This document shows positions 40,101 to 49,198 of a stretch of DNA of 64,000 bases, one piece after another. Below the pieces are notes generated by a model. The model saw only the letters and a list, made by a program, of their open reading frames with translations, ran no database searches and was not told where the DNA came from. Every line of letters starts with the position of its first letter. Position 1 is the first letter of the stretch. Source of the DNA: Ciona intestinalis (lineage: Eukaryota; Chordata; Ascidiacea; Phlebobranchia; Cionidae); the NCBI RefSeq assembly GCF_000224145.3, contig NC_020170.2, forward strand, positions 4,046,646 to 4,110,645, written 5' to 3'. The position numbers and the translations under genes were made by a program.

Positions 40101-43100
40101 ACATAGAAAATGACAGAAACTTAGTCGCCAAGAACAGCTTTTCAATTTAGGTTTTTTTTCCCTTTGCATCTAAAACAAGATTTTTTAAAGTAGTTTGGAT
40201 TTTTCATTGAATTTAAAAATTAGTGTTTTTTTAGTTGTATTTACCTCACAGAGTTGTTCTACCATCGCTGACCTTTTTTAATGAGAGTTGACATAACTTT
40301 ATTTATAATTAGGAGAAAGAAATAAGCATCAAAGAAACTGTCAGTTCTTATTACAGTCAAACTCTTATCGTTGTCTATTTGTTAAGGTTTTGCAATCAAA
40401 AAAATTTAAAAATTATTTCCATTTTTTCTTAAGTTCTTGATTACTACCAACCTGAGAGAGTTGATTCACCTGTCTTTGCTATGGAGAGTGATATTAGGTT
40501 CAAAGAGACTAGCGCAGTGAGCACAAACAACCCACCTGGCCCCAGTGTTCGTAGTTATTTCCCCGAAACATGGTTATGGGCAGATTTAATTACTGGGTAA
40601 TGAATAAACTCTCTCTCGGTTGAGTAATTTAACTGCATGAATTGAATTTTTGGCTTCTGTTTTTTTGGTTGATGAGGTTTACCCTTACCTAACTACTTGC
40701 TTTACGGCACTTTTACAATACTGCATCACACAGACAATTTCACAATTCTGCCCAAAACAGCTTTTCATTACAACATTTTTTTATCTTTGTATCAAAAACA
40801 GATTTTTTAAGTATTTTGGACTTTTTGTTAAATTTTAAAACATATTGGATTTTTTAGTTGTTTTTACTTCACAGTGTTTTTCTATCGCCGCCGACCTGTT
40901 TTAATGAGCGCCGACATAAGATTATTTTCGGCAAAAGGAGGGGCTGTTGCCCAGGCTCCCCCTACAACAGTTCGTTCCTTTTTCCCTGAAACATGGTTAT
41001 GGGATGCAGCAGTTACAGGGTACCCCTCACAAATAGCTCTCAAAATGTCAAAAACGTAGAAATAAATCCCATATACTAATACAGTAATATATCTATGTGC
41101 CATGTAGGGTAAAAATGGGCCAATTCAGGCCTGAATCTCAGGTCCCACACCATGTCTCGCTGTAGGACTTCACCCACATAGAATAGAATTCAGTAATATC
41201 TTCTTTACCTGGGGCTTGAACTTTGGGTCCTTTGTTTTAGCAGCAAAAACTATGTTTCAAGCACTTACTACTCAGTAGATCTGTAGAAAACTACAGAATA
41301 TAATAAACACACACTTAGAAATCACCCATACACTTTCCATATAGATACACCACCCTTTCCCATCACCACACACTCATTGCATGTGCATGCTTATGTTGCT
41401 GTTGATTTTATATTTAACAGTTATACTAGTTTTCAATACATTGTGTTTTTTAATAAAAAACCTTTTTTTTATTTCAATTTTTCATTAACTTTTTATAATC
41501 AATAGAGTTTTCATTCTACTTTATATAATTTTAGATAGAGTTTGTCCTATTTTCCCCTTAATTAAGTGAACCTAAATTAATATTTCATTAATTTCCACCA
41601 AAAACTTCCCATCCATCAAAGTTGATATTTTAACAAAGTTTATACAAACAGTGCTGATGGATCAGCCACGTTCAACACAACTGCACCAGACACAATCACT
41701 TCTTGGATCTTCAGTGCTTTCTCTGTATCTGACCAACATGGACTTGGTGTCAGTGAGCAACACAAGGTTGGACAAAATTTGTCTTTTATACTTGAAACTT
41801 TTTGTACAACATCACATAACATACTTTAATTTTTAAAGTTTTGCTGAAACCTTTTTTACAATCATACAAAATTAAGACAAAGCGTCCTAAAATAATCACT
41901 AAGCAGGTTAAATATGTAATAACTCATAAGTGGGCACGAGGTGTATGACACGGAACTCCTATGTTGTAATTACTGTCTTTGCCCTGCCACACAAGGATAA
42001 ATAAGTTACATTCATTCAGACTACCTATTGTAATTTTTTTATATTGAAACTTTTTTTCTATATTACATCATAGTTCAACTATTACATCACAGGTCACAGT
42101 ATTCCGGAACTTCTTCATCACATTGAACCTTCCAGTTAAAGTAATTCGAGGTGAACTGATCATTGTACAAGCAATCGTGTTCAACTATCTCAGTACTGAA
42201 GTTGAGGTGAGTGGAAATTTATAACTTTAACCTTCGTATCTTGACCAAAGAAACAAAATAAATTTCATTCATTCATTGATTCATTTGCCTTCTGGTATAT
42301 TTCAAGTAAAATTCATTCAATTAACCAATATTTTTCTTCAGGCTGTGCTCACTTTGACCGAATCAAACAAGTTCGTCCTTCTCCGTCCTGGCAACAACAG
42401 TGCTGCCGTTGGTTTTTCACGTCGCATCACTGTCCCTGCATCTGGATCAGTGTCTGTTAAATTTCCCGTCCGAATGGAAACACTGGGTGAAATCCCAATC
42501 ACTATGACTGCAATATCGGAAATTGCATCTGACGCTCTGACACGAAAAGTCTTTGTTCAGGTATTGCTTTGTTCTTAAATGCATAGCTAGTTCTAACTAA
42601 GTAATTGTAATGTTAAATTCATTCATTCATTCGTTCATCCATACATATAAATATATATTAGAGTCGGGGTAATGGGCCAATTCTGTCCCAAAACTGTTTA
42701 AACATGTTATAATATAATAAATTTGCAACTTCCAAAAACTATATTTTATAAGGATAATGTCTAATGGCATGGCAGGGGCCAAATTCCAAGGCCAAAATTT
42801 GTCTATCTTTTTAAAGACATTAATTATAAATATTTTTTCCACCTAGCCTGAAGGTATCGCCCAGTGTACATCTGGCTCGGTTTTATTCCAACGCATGGAC
42901 GCTTCTGTCCCCCCTGATATGGAAAGCTTAAACATTCAAATTCCAACTGGAATCGTACCGGGTTCAGAAAAAGTGAAACTCTTTGTATACGGTGGGTTTA
43001 CTTATCGATAAAGTGATTTTGGGTTATAGAAATGTTGCTGAAAAGTAATATCTTAAAATTTCCCAAAATTAATTTAAAACTGCTTGTTTTAAACAGCAGT

Positions 43101-46100
43101 TTTTTCAGCATTTTTTACATTTAAACTTTTTTTCTCAATATGGCCAAGACCACATAGGCTTTTTACCTCTATATATTTCTTTATATTTTTTATGTCATTC
43201 TGACTTTACCTAAATACAGTGTAAATTTCTATAAATTTCCTTTTGTATGCCATTTAATCCTTTTAAACTGTTTTTGTTTACCTTTTATAAGTTTCCCATC
43301 CTTAACCACAGGCGATATCCTTGGAAGTACTATGAACAACCTTGGTAGCTTACTGAGGACCCCTAGTGGGTGCGGGGAGCAGAATATGCTCGGATTTGCG
43401 CCAGATGTGTTTGTGACTCTCTACCTCCACTCAGCGGGCAAGCTCGACGCCACAGTAAGAGCAAAAGCTTTCAAACATTTCCAGACTGGTTACTCCAATG
43501 AGCTAAAGTAAGTGTTGAAAGTACAGTTGTTTAATATTTTTTAATATTTGCCAAAAAGTAAATAACCTTGATAAGGTACATAGTTTGGTTTCTCTTTGAT
43601 TAAGTGGAAATGGACGATAATACTGTTGAATGTGAATTTATAACTACAAATGGTACATTTTCTCCAATATTTAAATAGAAAAATGGTACAGATAGAGATA
43701 ATTATATACATAGTTATGTTTTATGGCTTTTTGGGTTAAAACAACCCACTGAAAAAACAACTGCTTAAAAGTAGGACTTCACTCTAAGTCTATATCCCTG
43801 CCATTCCTAAACTACTTCAAAATAAAATTAACACACATATTTCTCTTTACTTAGCTACAAGCACAGTGATGGATCATTCAGTGCGTTCGGTGAACGTGAC
43901 GCCTCAGGCAGCACGTGGCTCACTGCGTTTGTTGCCAAGTGTTTCATGTTCGCTCGTGAATTACGACCCACCCTTGTCAGTACAAGTGTTATTGACCAAG
44001 CTCTCACTTTCCTGATCAACCAACAAAACACAAGCGGAACTTTCAGAGAACCGGGTCGTGTTTCCCACAAAGCTATGCAGGTGAGTTTTTAGGTGGTTGG
44101 CGCGGCTGCCTATAGAGTTTGATGGGACTTGGCGTTGCATTGTGGGCACATGTGTCCTTATAGAAGATAATTGTCGGCCATGTAAGAGATTTTGTTCAGC
44201 GCCTAACCACAGTTGGTTAGCACGCCTGCGTCTAACCCAGAGGTTATGAGTTGAAGGCTCGTCGTTGCTACCATTATGGGTGTATGTGTCCTTGGGCAAG
44301 TCACTTAACAGCAATTGCTTCAACCCGATACAGAACATATAAAACTATAGATAAATGTTTAAATGATGATGACATGATATTTCAAAACTACACCCAGCAG
44401 TTGAATAATTGAACAAATGAATGTAACTTATATAACCTGCATGGCAGGACTATGACAGTTGTTATACCATGACTTTTTGTTTCATAAAAGTTCCGCTTTT
44501 GTTTTGAGTTACTAGAATGTAACTTTGTGGGTAAGGGTTAACGAAATTTTTCATTTTAGGTATTTTTAGATTTCTGCTATTTAAAAAAAAATTTACTTTG
44601 CTTTATTTGTAGGGTGGAGTGGACAGCCCTATCACAATGACTGCGTATGTTCTTATTACTTTGAAGGAGACAAACTATGCTGTGAAGAACAGGGTATGTT
44701 ATTTATATATATAAGCATTTAAAAAGTAACCATTAGCATTAAAATTAAAATAATTAAATACTGTATTTGCACAATTTATTTTTGGTAATTTAAAAATTGA
44801 ACTTGAAAAATATTGAAATATTTTTATTAAATGTTGTGTTATATCACATACTCTATGTATGTATATACACAATTTTTCATTACTGTCAAAAATTCTTTTT
44901 TTTCCCCCATCATATATACACATATACTTAACCAGGCTGTGCAAGAAGCTGCAGAAAATGCACGAATTTATCTTGAGAATCACCTATCATCAATTAGTGA
45001 GAACAAATACGCGCTTGCTATCGTTACTTACGCTCTGCATGTCGCTGGTAGTTCCAGGGCCAATGAAGCTTTACAGGCTCTTGAGGCACTTGCAACTGTA
45101 CAAGGTTTGTGGGAATGCATATTTGTTTATTTCAATTTGGTTTGATTAGCACACTGGGGTAAATCTGGACTAAGTTCTAGAACCTTTAATAGGTCCTCAC
45201 CCATAGAGAATAAGATGAAATGGTTATAACCTATTTTCACTTAGATAATTAAGGAGCTAATTGTGCAAGAACTTGAGTTCTGGGTTGTTTATTACCGGTC
45301 TTATAACTTGTAAGGAAGCATGAGGTGTGAATACATCATGTGTAAAAGAAAACACTTGTGTGATAATTGAACAGTTAGCATATGGTGTATGAATGAATCA
45401 TGTATGTCTGGTGTATAAGAAGATACTCCTGTTATAACTGTAAGAAAATGCCTGTATGGTCTTATAGAATCTTTTTTGGGGCCTAATGGACCTATTCTGG
45501 CCTTTTTGGGGGTAATGGACCTAATCTGGCCTCTCAAGGACCTCACCTATATAGCATGAGATATTTTGGCAGCATATATAGGAATATAATTTCTCTCACT
45601 ATACCACAAACTTAACTTCAGGTGGATTCAAGTTCTGGCACGATGACTCAGAATTACCCGACTCTTACTCTTCAAGATGGCGCCCGTATTATTACAACCC
45701 ACCCACTAATGATATAGAGATGTCAGCTTATGCGTTGCTTACATATGTGAGGAGAAATGATCTGAATGCTGGGATACCTGTTATGAAGTGGTTGGCATCT
45801 AAGAGAAGCAGTCTTGGTGGATACTCTGGTACACAGGTTAGTGTTATGTGTATCGTGTATGTACTAAAAGTAAATATCTTAGAGAAAAACATACACACAA
45901 GTTGATATTATGTGTACGTTCTAACAGTGAATAAGTTATAAAACATACACATAAGTCAGTGACTCAGTATTATGTGTATGTGTTATCTCACTGGAAACCT
46001 CGTTTTAATTATAACCCCATTTTACCTATTGTCTCTAAGTTTTATTGCATTGCAGGACACAGTTATTGCCATCCAGGCTTTATCAAAGGTTGCTGGGTTA

Positions 46101-48131
46101 CTTGTGGGAAATACACAGAACCTTCAAATCAGTGCCAGCCATTCAAATAATCCGTTTACTGCAAGTTATAACATTAACAGGGAAAATTCAATCGTGTTTA
46201 ACTCTGTTAACGTAAGTTGGTAGAATGAATAAGTGTAACTTATTTATCCTCGTGTGGCAATAGTAGTCGCTATAAAACTGTGAAAAAAATCCATATATTA
46301 CACATAGTTTTGTTTCCTAATCTTTTAAACTTTAATTGTCTTTGAAAAATCAGCTTAAAAAATCTTTTTTTATATAAAGTGAAATATAAATTTATTTTAC
46401 ATGTATTTCCTTTACTACAAAGATAAAAAAAATTGTCTTTGTGTTTCTGAATAATAACTGGACAGTGTATATGCACAGGTGCCTGCTGTAGACGGTACTG
46501 TACAAGTCACAGCAACAGGTGTAGGAGTTGCAGTAGCACAGATATCTGTATGTTACAACACACCTAGCCAACCTTATGCAATCGAGCCATTCCAATGCAC
46601 TAACACTGTCGTTTCCACTGCTTCAAGGAAAGCCAAAGTCAACTGGTGTTGCAGGTAAACTATATATATAAATACAATATGTTATTAAGTCAACGGCAAT
46701 ATTTTAAATTATAAGCCTTAACCAATAGACTGAAGACTGTAATTTCTGTAACTTTAGTATCAATTTCTTTAATTTGCTTTTTTGTGTCATACCTTATTTG
46801 TCAGTAACGTATATTCCTCTGCTGTACATTGAATGAATTAATTTAATTATTAAATATATGTAACTTGTTTATTTTCGCATGGCACGGAACCACATGCATT
46901 ATGACCAACTTGTTCCGCTTGACACTCCTTTATCCCATTTTCAAGTTACCATGCATATATCCACTGTAATCAAAATGTGAATATATTCTACAGTTTGAGG
47001 CCCGGGGACAACGCAACAGGCATGTTCTTAATGGAAGTTAACCTACCAAGTGGATATACTGTGGATATTGATAACGAACGTACGAGAAACCCATCAGCTA
47101 AGCTTGTGGAGATTGATGGAAATGGAGTAAATGTTTATTATGATGAGGTGAGGTTTTTTTTCGTGTGGAAAATCTGGTTAGCGCGCCCGCATTTATTTCA
47201 CTGGTTACCTGTTCAAGGCTCAAAGCTACTAACATTGTGGTATGTGTCTTGCTGTTGCTTCTACATGAATAATGTATTCATGTATCTCATGCTTACTGTC
47301 AATATACAGCAGGAGTGTGTCCTGGTCGCAAAAGAAGAATGGTTACCAGTTATTAACATTAAATAGCCATGCAGTCCTACTAACCAAGAGTTTACAGGTT
47401 CTAGATTTGCCGGTGCTACCATTGTTGGCATGTGTATCCATGAGATACACACTCAACAAGACATTTAACAACAGTTGCTTCAACCTAACAGTTCCTTATG
47501 GGCTGTTTAAATTGTCAGCAACGCAGTAAAAAAAAAAAAATTTTTTTAAATGACTAAATTTAAATAATTTATTTCCCCACACAGCTTGCACCTGGAAGAG
47601 GTGTATGTGCTGATATTGAGTTGCTTAGTCTTGGAAATGGTGGTGGGAGTTAAGCAAGGAAAGTAGCTGCATCAGAATACTACCGGCCAAGTTAGTACCT
47701 AGTAATAGTACACACAGAGATCCTTAGAGTCAACTACAACATGCAAGGTGTGTGAAACAGAACACTTGTGTTAATTATAAGGATTGTCGTTTCCCCGCCA
47801 TGCGAAGATGAATAAGTTTCATTCAATCATTCATACTTAACTGTCTAATGAATCTGATTTTCGATACTGTATGGTAATAAACTTTATTACCATTCATTCA
47901 TTCAAGAACTGACATGTATTATTTACAGAGGAAAGAGTTGAGGCGTTGTACCAAGTAGATGAAGCACCAGTTGTTTGCGATTCTTGTTCCACCGACGATA
48001 TTGCTGTCTGTTCAGTCTGCGCTGATTGCGCTGGTTGCCCAGGTAGAAGGGGTGATGCTGCAAAGACAGTTGCCTTGATCACTCATGTGTTCCTGGCATG
48101 CATGCTTGCTATGTGGGCTTTTAACTTATAA
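25171..48131 (+). CDS. CD109/TEP-type thioester protein with nine alternative bait exons
   Basis: Constant exons: 25171-25253, 25819-25976, 26170-26198, 26351-26522, 26883-27079, 27208-27332 (allelic copy 27991-28115), 28570-28708, 29179-29409, 29923-30005, 30564-30723, 31160-31336, 31639-31839, 32566-32718, 33966-34079, 34850-34901; one of nine alternatives; 41652-41766, 42093-42206, 42342-42560, 42847-42991, 43312-43507, 43855-44080, 44613-44693, 44936-45104, 45622-45836, 46056-46211, 46479-46654, 46994-47147, 47585-47690, 47929-48131. With the ninth alternative this gives 1,497 codons in one consistent phase. Signal peptide at 1-27; macroglobulin domains (FPKHIRPGFNISF, YQPGHTVKF); bait region from residue 692; thioester GCGEQNM at 43368-43388 (Cys958); putative catalytic His1074 in VSHKAMQGG, the position of the C3 histidine; receptor-binding-like end; Cys-rich tail and hydrophobic C-terminus typical of GPI anchoring. 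Family members covalently tag targets or trap proteases. One in-frame TAA at 47651 interrupts the model. Confidence 0.9.
25708..25788 (+). repeat. Short hairpin repeat copy
   Basis: It begins GGCCTGGGTGTTGGGTAATC and contains CAGGTCCTTGAAAAAGACCT. It lies in intron 1 of the thioester gene. A second diverged copy lies at about 25500-25620. Confidence 0.6.
27339..27463. other. Assembly gap (125 N)
   Basis: Undetermined bases inside the thioester gene, separating two copies of the same exon. Confidence 0.95.
27464..28115 (+). repeat. Allelic duplicate of intron 5 and exon 6 of the thioester gene
   Basis: The intron start GACACTTTATAAACAA and the 125-nt exon at 27208-27332 both recur here (exon 27991-28115, identical reading). 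This copy carries about 400 bp of extra intron sequence, roughly 27520-27918. Both exons together would shift the frame (250 nt), so these are two alleles placed in series. Confidence 0.8.
29741..29890 (+). repeat. Three-unit tandem repeat, ~55 bp, intronic
   Basis: Units share GCATTGGATTT, TATTTTTGTTTGTTAAAC and ATAGTTTTTACTT. It lies in the intron before exon 29923-30005. Confidence 0.65.
33966..34079 (+). CDS. Trp-rich exon just before the bait slot
   Basis: Constant exon 14 of the thioester protein. It encodes GQQFNYMWRWWWWYPTPSGA, with five Trp codons in a six-residue run produced by a TGG repeat. It lies directly upstream of the bait region. A Trp cluster here is not a family hallmark that I know; it may be a repeat expansion tolerated in a flexible loop. 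Confidence 0.75.
34106..34371 (+). repeat. Two-unit tandem duplication, 133 bp
   Basis: The block beginning ATGAACAAAAATGTTAAATA at 34106 repeats at 34239 with essentially no change, implying a recent duplication or an assembly effect. It lies in the intron after exon 14. Confidence 0.8.
34620..34820 (-). mobile_element. MITE in thioester gene intron 14
   Basis: Left end TATAGTAGGTTGAGGTAAGA, right end GTGTCCCATCTTACCCCACA. It sits about 30 bp upstream of the acceptor of exon 15. Confidence 0.75.
35392..35520 (+). mobile_element. tRNA-derived SINE, head
   Basis: The A-box-like TAGCTCAGTGGTTGGCGCGC and B-box-like GGGTTCAAGG are followed by GTGTCCTTGGGCAAGACACT. It inserted in the intron before the bait exons. 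Confidence 0.75.
35698..35925 (+). repeat. Tandem repeat carrying decoy splice acceptors
   Basis: TTTACAGCTACTA, CTTACAGCTAATAAG and CTTACAGCTAATATT end their AG at 35704, 35819 and 35925, with 115 and 106 bp spacing. Each is followed or preceded by ATTTATTTAAA-type sequence. Only the last AG is followed by the first bait exon. Confidence 0.6.
35926..36088 (+). CDS. Alternative bait exon 1
   Basis: 163 nt, entering in phase 1 and leaving in phase 2. It encodes a variable Ala/Pro/Thr-rich part (starts ANISPYRPIALA) and the conserved end RTRTLFPETWLWDERISG. The donor is GTTTG. Several Arg and Ala-rich sites would make a plausible protease bait (inference). It groups with exon 2 by its TRT-FPETWLWDE end. 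Confidence 0.9.
37068..37203 (+). CDS. Alternative bait exon 2
   Basis: 136 nt, phase 1 to 2. The variable part starts DFPIYYSLQRMLGAPDD and the end is TRTFFPETWLWDEQMTG. The acceptor TTGTAATTGATTAG was chosen because it keeps phase. A nearer AG at 37129-37130 (GCATCAG) is also in phase and would give a shorter exon. Confidence 0.8.
37535..37739 (+). CDS. Alternative bait exon 3
   Basis: 205 nt, the longest of the set, phase 1 to 2. It begins EVYLAYRKSVFDPRFG and ends VRDYFPETLLWGHTITG. The usual ETWLWD is replaced by ETLLWG, the only such change in the array. Confidence 0.9.
38016..38095 (+). repeat. Short hairpin repeat inside the bait array
   Basis: GGGTGTTGGGGTAATGAGCT, then CAGGTCCTCGACAAGGACCT and CACCCATAT, between alternative exons 3 and 4. 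A weaker copy at 38577-38645 lies between exons 4 and 5. Confidence 0.7.
38174..38288 (+). CDS. Alternative bait exon 4
   Basis: 115 nt, the shortest, phase 1 to 2. It begins EIADIYYSDFNEVSMVAPAE and ends TRIYFPETWLWDHTITG. Acidic variable part. Confidence 0.9.
38683..38803 (+). CDS. Alternative bait exon 5
   Basis: 121 nt, phase 1 to 2. It begins DTWIYRTYEPQDDFVEG and ends VRTYFPETWLWDHTITG. The conserved end is identical to exon 4 in its last 12 residues, and both share intron sequence downstream of the donor. Confidence 0.9.
39114..39282 (+). CDS. Alternative bait exon 6
   Basis: 169 nt, phase 1 to 2. It begins VFDSLDDLTHSDWAVDSSVF and ends VRSYFPETWLWADFITG. It forms a close family with exons 7 and 8, sharing SVF/PVFAME and AVSTNNPP-like segments. 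Confidence 0.9.
39595..39690 (+). pseudogene. Decayed copy of alternative exon 9 between exons 6 and 7
   Basis: TTAGTTGTATTTACTTCACC, then AACCTGTTTTAATGAGAGCT and GACATAACTTTATTT, match the acceptor and first third of exon 9 (40855-40930). The frame is broken by stops and the FPETWLW end is absent. Confidence 0.75.
39804..39948 (+). CDS. Alternative bait exon 7
   Basis: 145 nt, phase 1 to 2. It begins VFDYYEYADESPVFAMEADL and ends VRSYFPETWLWADLITG. The flanking introns are highly similar to those of exon 6 over several hundred bases, indicating recent duplication. Confidence 0.9.
40238..40330 (+). pseudogene. Decayed copy of alternative exon 9 between exons 7 and 8
   Basis: TTAGTTGTATTTACCTCACA, then TTTTTTAATGAGAGTTGACA and TAACTTTATTTATAATTAGG, match the start of exon 9 and the relic at 39595-39690. 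No conserved bait-exon end follows. Confidence 0.75.
40434..40596 (+). CDS. Alternative bait exon 8
   Basis: 163 nt, phase 1 to 2. It begins VLDYYQPERVDSPVFAMESD and ends VRSYFPETWLWADLITG. Compared with exon 7 it has an extra IRFKET-like stretch in the variable part. Confidence 0.9.
40875..41019 (+). CDS. Alternative bait exon 9
   Basis: 145 nt, phase 1 to 2. It begins VFFYRRRPVLMSADIRLFSA and ends VRSFFPETWLWDAAVTG. It is basic, unlike the acidic exons 4 to 8. It is the intact member of the type left as relics after exons 6 and 7. Confidence 0.9.
41108..41185 (+). repeat. Short hairpin repeat copy downstream of the bait array
   Basis: GGGTAAAAATGGGCCAATTC, AGGCCTGAATCTCAGGTCC and GACTTCACCCACATAGAAT are shared with the family; the palindrome is diverged. 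Confidence 0.55.
43312..43507 (+). CDS. Thioester exon
   Basis: Constant exon of the thioester protein. It encodes the strictly conserved GCGEQNM at 43368-43388, in which Cys and Gln form the internal thioester. No residue of the motif is altered, so covalent binding should be possible. Confidence 0.95.
44205..44335 (+). mobile_element. tRNA-derived SINE, head
   Basis: CAGTTGGTTAGCACGCCTGC, then AACCCAGAGGTTATGAGTTG and GTGTCCTTGGGCAAGTCACT. A more broken copy lies just before it at 44093-44165. Intronic. Confidence 0.7.
44415..44535 (-). repeat. SINE 3'-tail fragment
   Basis: GAATGTAACTTATATAACCT and GACAGTTGTTATACCATGAC with a terminal GTAACTTTGTGGGTAA; reverse orientation, intronic. Confidence 0.55.
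45475..45548 (+). repeat. Short hairpin repeat copies
   Basis: GGGCCTAATGGACCTATTCT, GGTAATGGACCTAATCTGGC and CTCAAGGACCTCACC mark two partial family copies in one intron. Another lies at 45150-45215. Confidence 0.5.
47165..47530 (+). mobile_element. Degenerate SINE pair in intron 28
   Basis: GGTTAGCGCGCCCGCATTTA followed by GTTCAAGGCTCAAAGCTACT, and later CTACCATTGTTGGCATGTGT, match the SINE head with insertions. Confidence 0.5.
47585..47690 (+). CDS. Thioester protein exon 29 with in-frame TAA
   Basis: The exon encodes LAPGRGVCADIELLS, a typical receptor-binding-domain strand. TAA at 47651-47653 interrupts it, and the same frame then continues ARKVAASEYYRP, matching the family's conserved VYDYYEP-like strand. 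The main donor is GTTAGT at 47691. A second, weaker donor GTTAAG at 47649 is in the same phase and would remove the stop together with 14 codons. Confidence 0.8.
47929..48131 (+). CDS. Last thioester exon: Cys-rich stem and GPI-type tail
   Basis: It encodes VVCDSCSTDDIAVCSVCADC, then a GRRGDAAK segment and a hydrophobic end (VALITHVFLACMLAMWAF), as in GPI-anchored CD109 (family knowledge). Within it CCAG|GTAGAAG at 48040-48041 is a possible internal donor in phase 1. Confidence 0.85.
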
Positions 48132-49198
48132 ATGGTGGAAACATGAACTTTCGAGTTTTGATCAAACTACAATTTTAAGCAAAACGCTAGAATTGACACA
48201 ACATACATACATTCTCTGCATGCATGAAAGCACTTAACAAACTTTAAACCATATTTTGGTCACTTTCATTACAAGCATAACAACATATATGTATTAAACA
48301 ACTTGGACTTTTGGTACGTTTTGAACTTTCCAGAAAATCCATGTTTTATGCATCTAAAACATATTTTTTACAACAAACAAATTTTGTATCTTTAACCTGC
48401 TGGTATAAAGTCCTGTTATAACACTTAAGCTGCACAATTTCTGTAAGCAGTATCAGTATATTTGTTATTCTTTTTTTACTTTTTTTTTAATGATATTACG
48501 CAACGCTCTAGCAAGCAAAATAAGTCCTGGAGATATTTTCGATGTTCTTGTTTTAATATCCCCATTCTGTCCTCTGTTTATACAAAATTTTAAGATTCAT
48601 TTATTTATAATATTGTTGCTACTTTACAAATCTGACGCCATTTTTGTGCTTTGACAATCAACCAGTTTGTATATTTTGTTCATTACCTCAGCGCGATAAA
48701 TGTTTGTATAGAATTTGCTTGTGATTTGCTCGTTTCAACAACGCACATTTCAAGCTTGTTTCGCAACAGACTATTTGACCATGCATGGTGTTTCGGTGAC
48801 TTCATTACTATTGACAAATGCATGACTGGTGCAGTGCGTTCTGCACTGACAGTCGATGACCAAAACCATCTGATTTGGTATCGCCGTGGCAAAATTGTTG
48901 GCCCTACTACCTCTACCTCTAGCCTCTAGCCTAGAGTTGAAGGTTCGAGGCTTGACGCTGCTACCGTTGTGGGCGCGTGTGTCATTGGGCAAGACACTTG
49001 ATAGCAATTGCTCACCCATGGTTTCTTATGGGTTCTTTATATTGCTAGCCGTACATTACACAAAAAATTCCCACGAAGTTACATACATGTGGTAAATCAT
49101 AAGCGGGCACGAAGTGTGTAAAACAGATCACCCTTGTTATAACGACTGTCATTACCCCGCCATGACAGGGTTAAAAAATTCTTTATTCAATCATTTAG
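48132..49198. other. Region between thioester stop and TSP1 exon
   Basis: Probable 3' UTR of the GPI form, then an open stretch at 48690-48880 of uncertain meaning, then a full-length SINE. No signal-peptide exon ending in phase 1 was found to start the downstream TSP1-LamG exons. Confidence 0.5.
48882..49190 (+). mobile_element. tRNA-derived SINE, near full length
   Basis: Head CGCCGTGGCAAAATTGTTGG, B-box-like GAAGGTTCGAGGC, GTGTCATTGGGCAAGACACT, then body and tail GTTATAACGACTGTCATTAC and a TTATTCAATCATTTAG end that runs into the TSP1 exon acceptor. Confidence 0.75.

Noticed and set aside
39300..40130. Repeated intron blocks considered as a possible CRISPR-like or satellite array
   Set aside because: The repeats are whole duplicated exon-intron units, fully explained by growth of the bait exon array.
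48690..48929. Open stretch containing HAWCFGDFITIDKCMTG after an acceptor-like AACAG
   Set aside because: Its phase does not join the thioester gene or the TSP1 exon, its end runs into a SINE, and no family match is evident.
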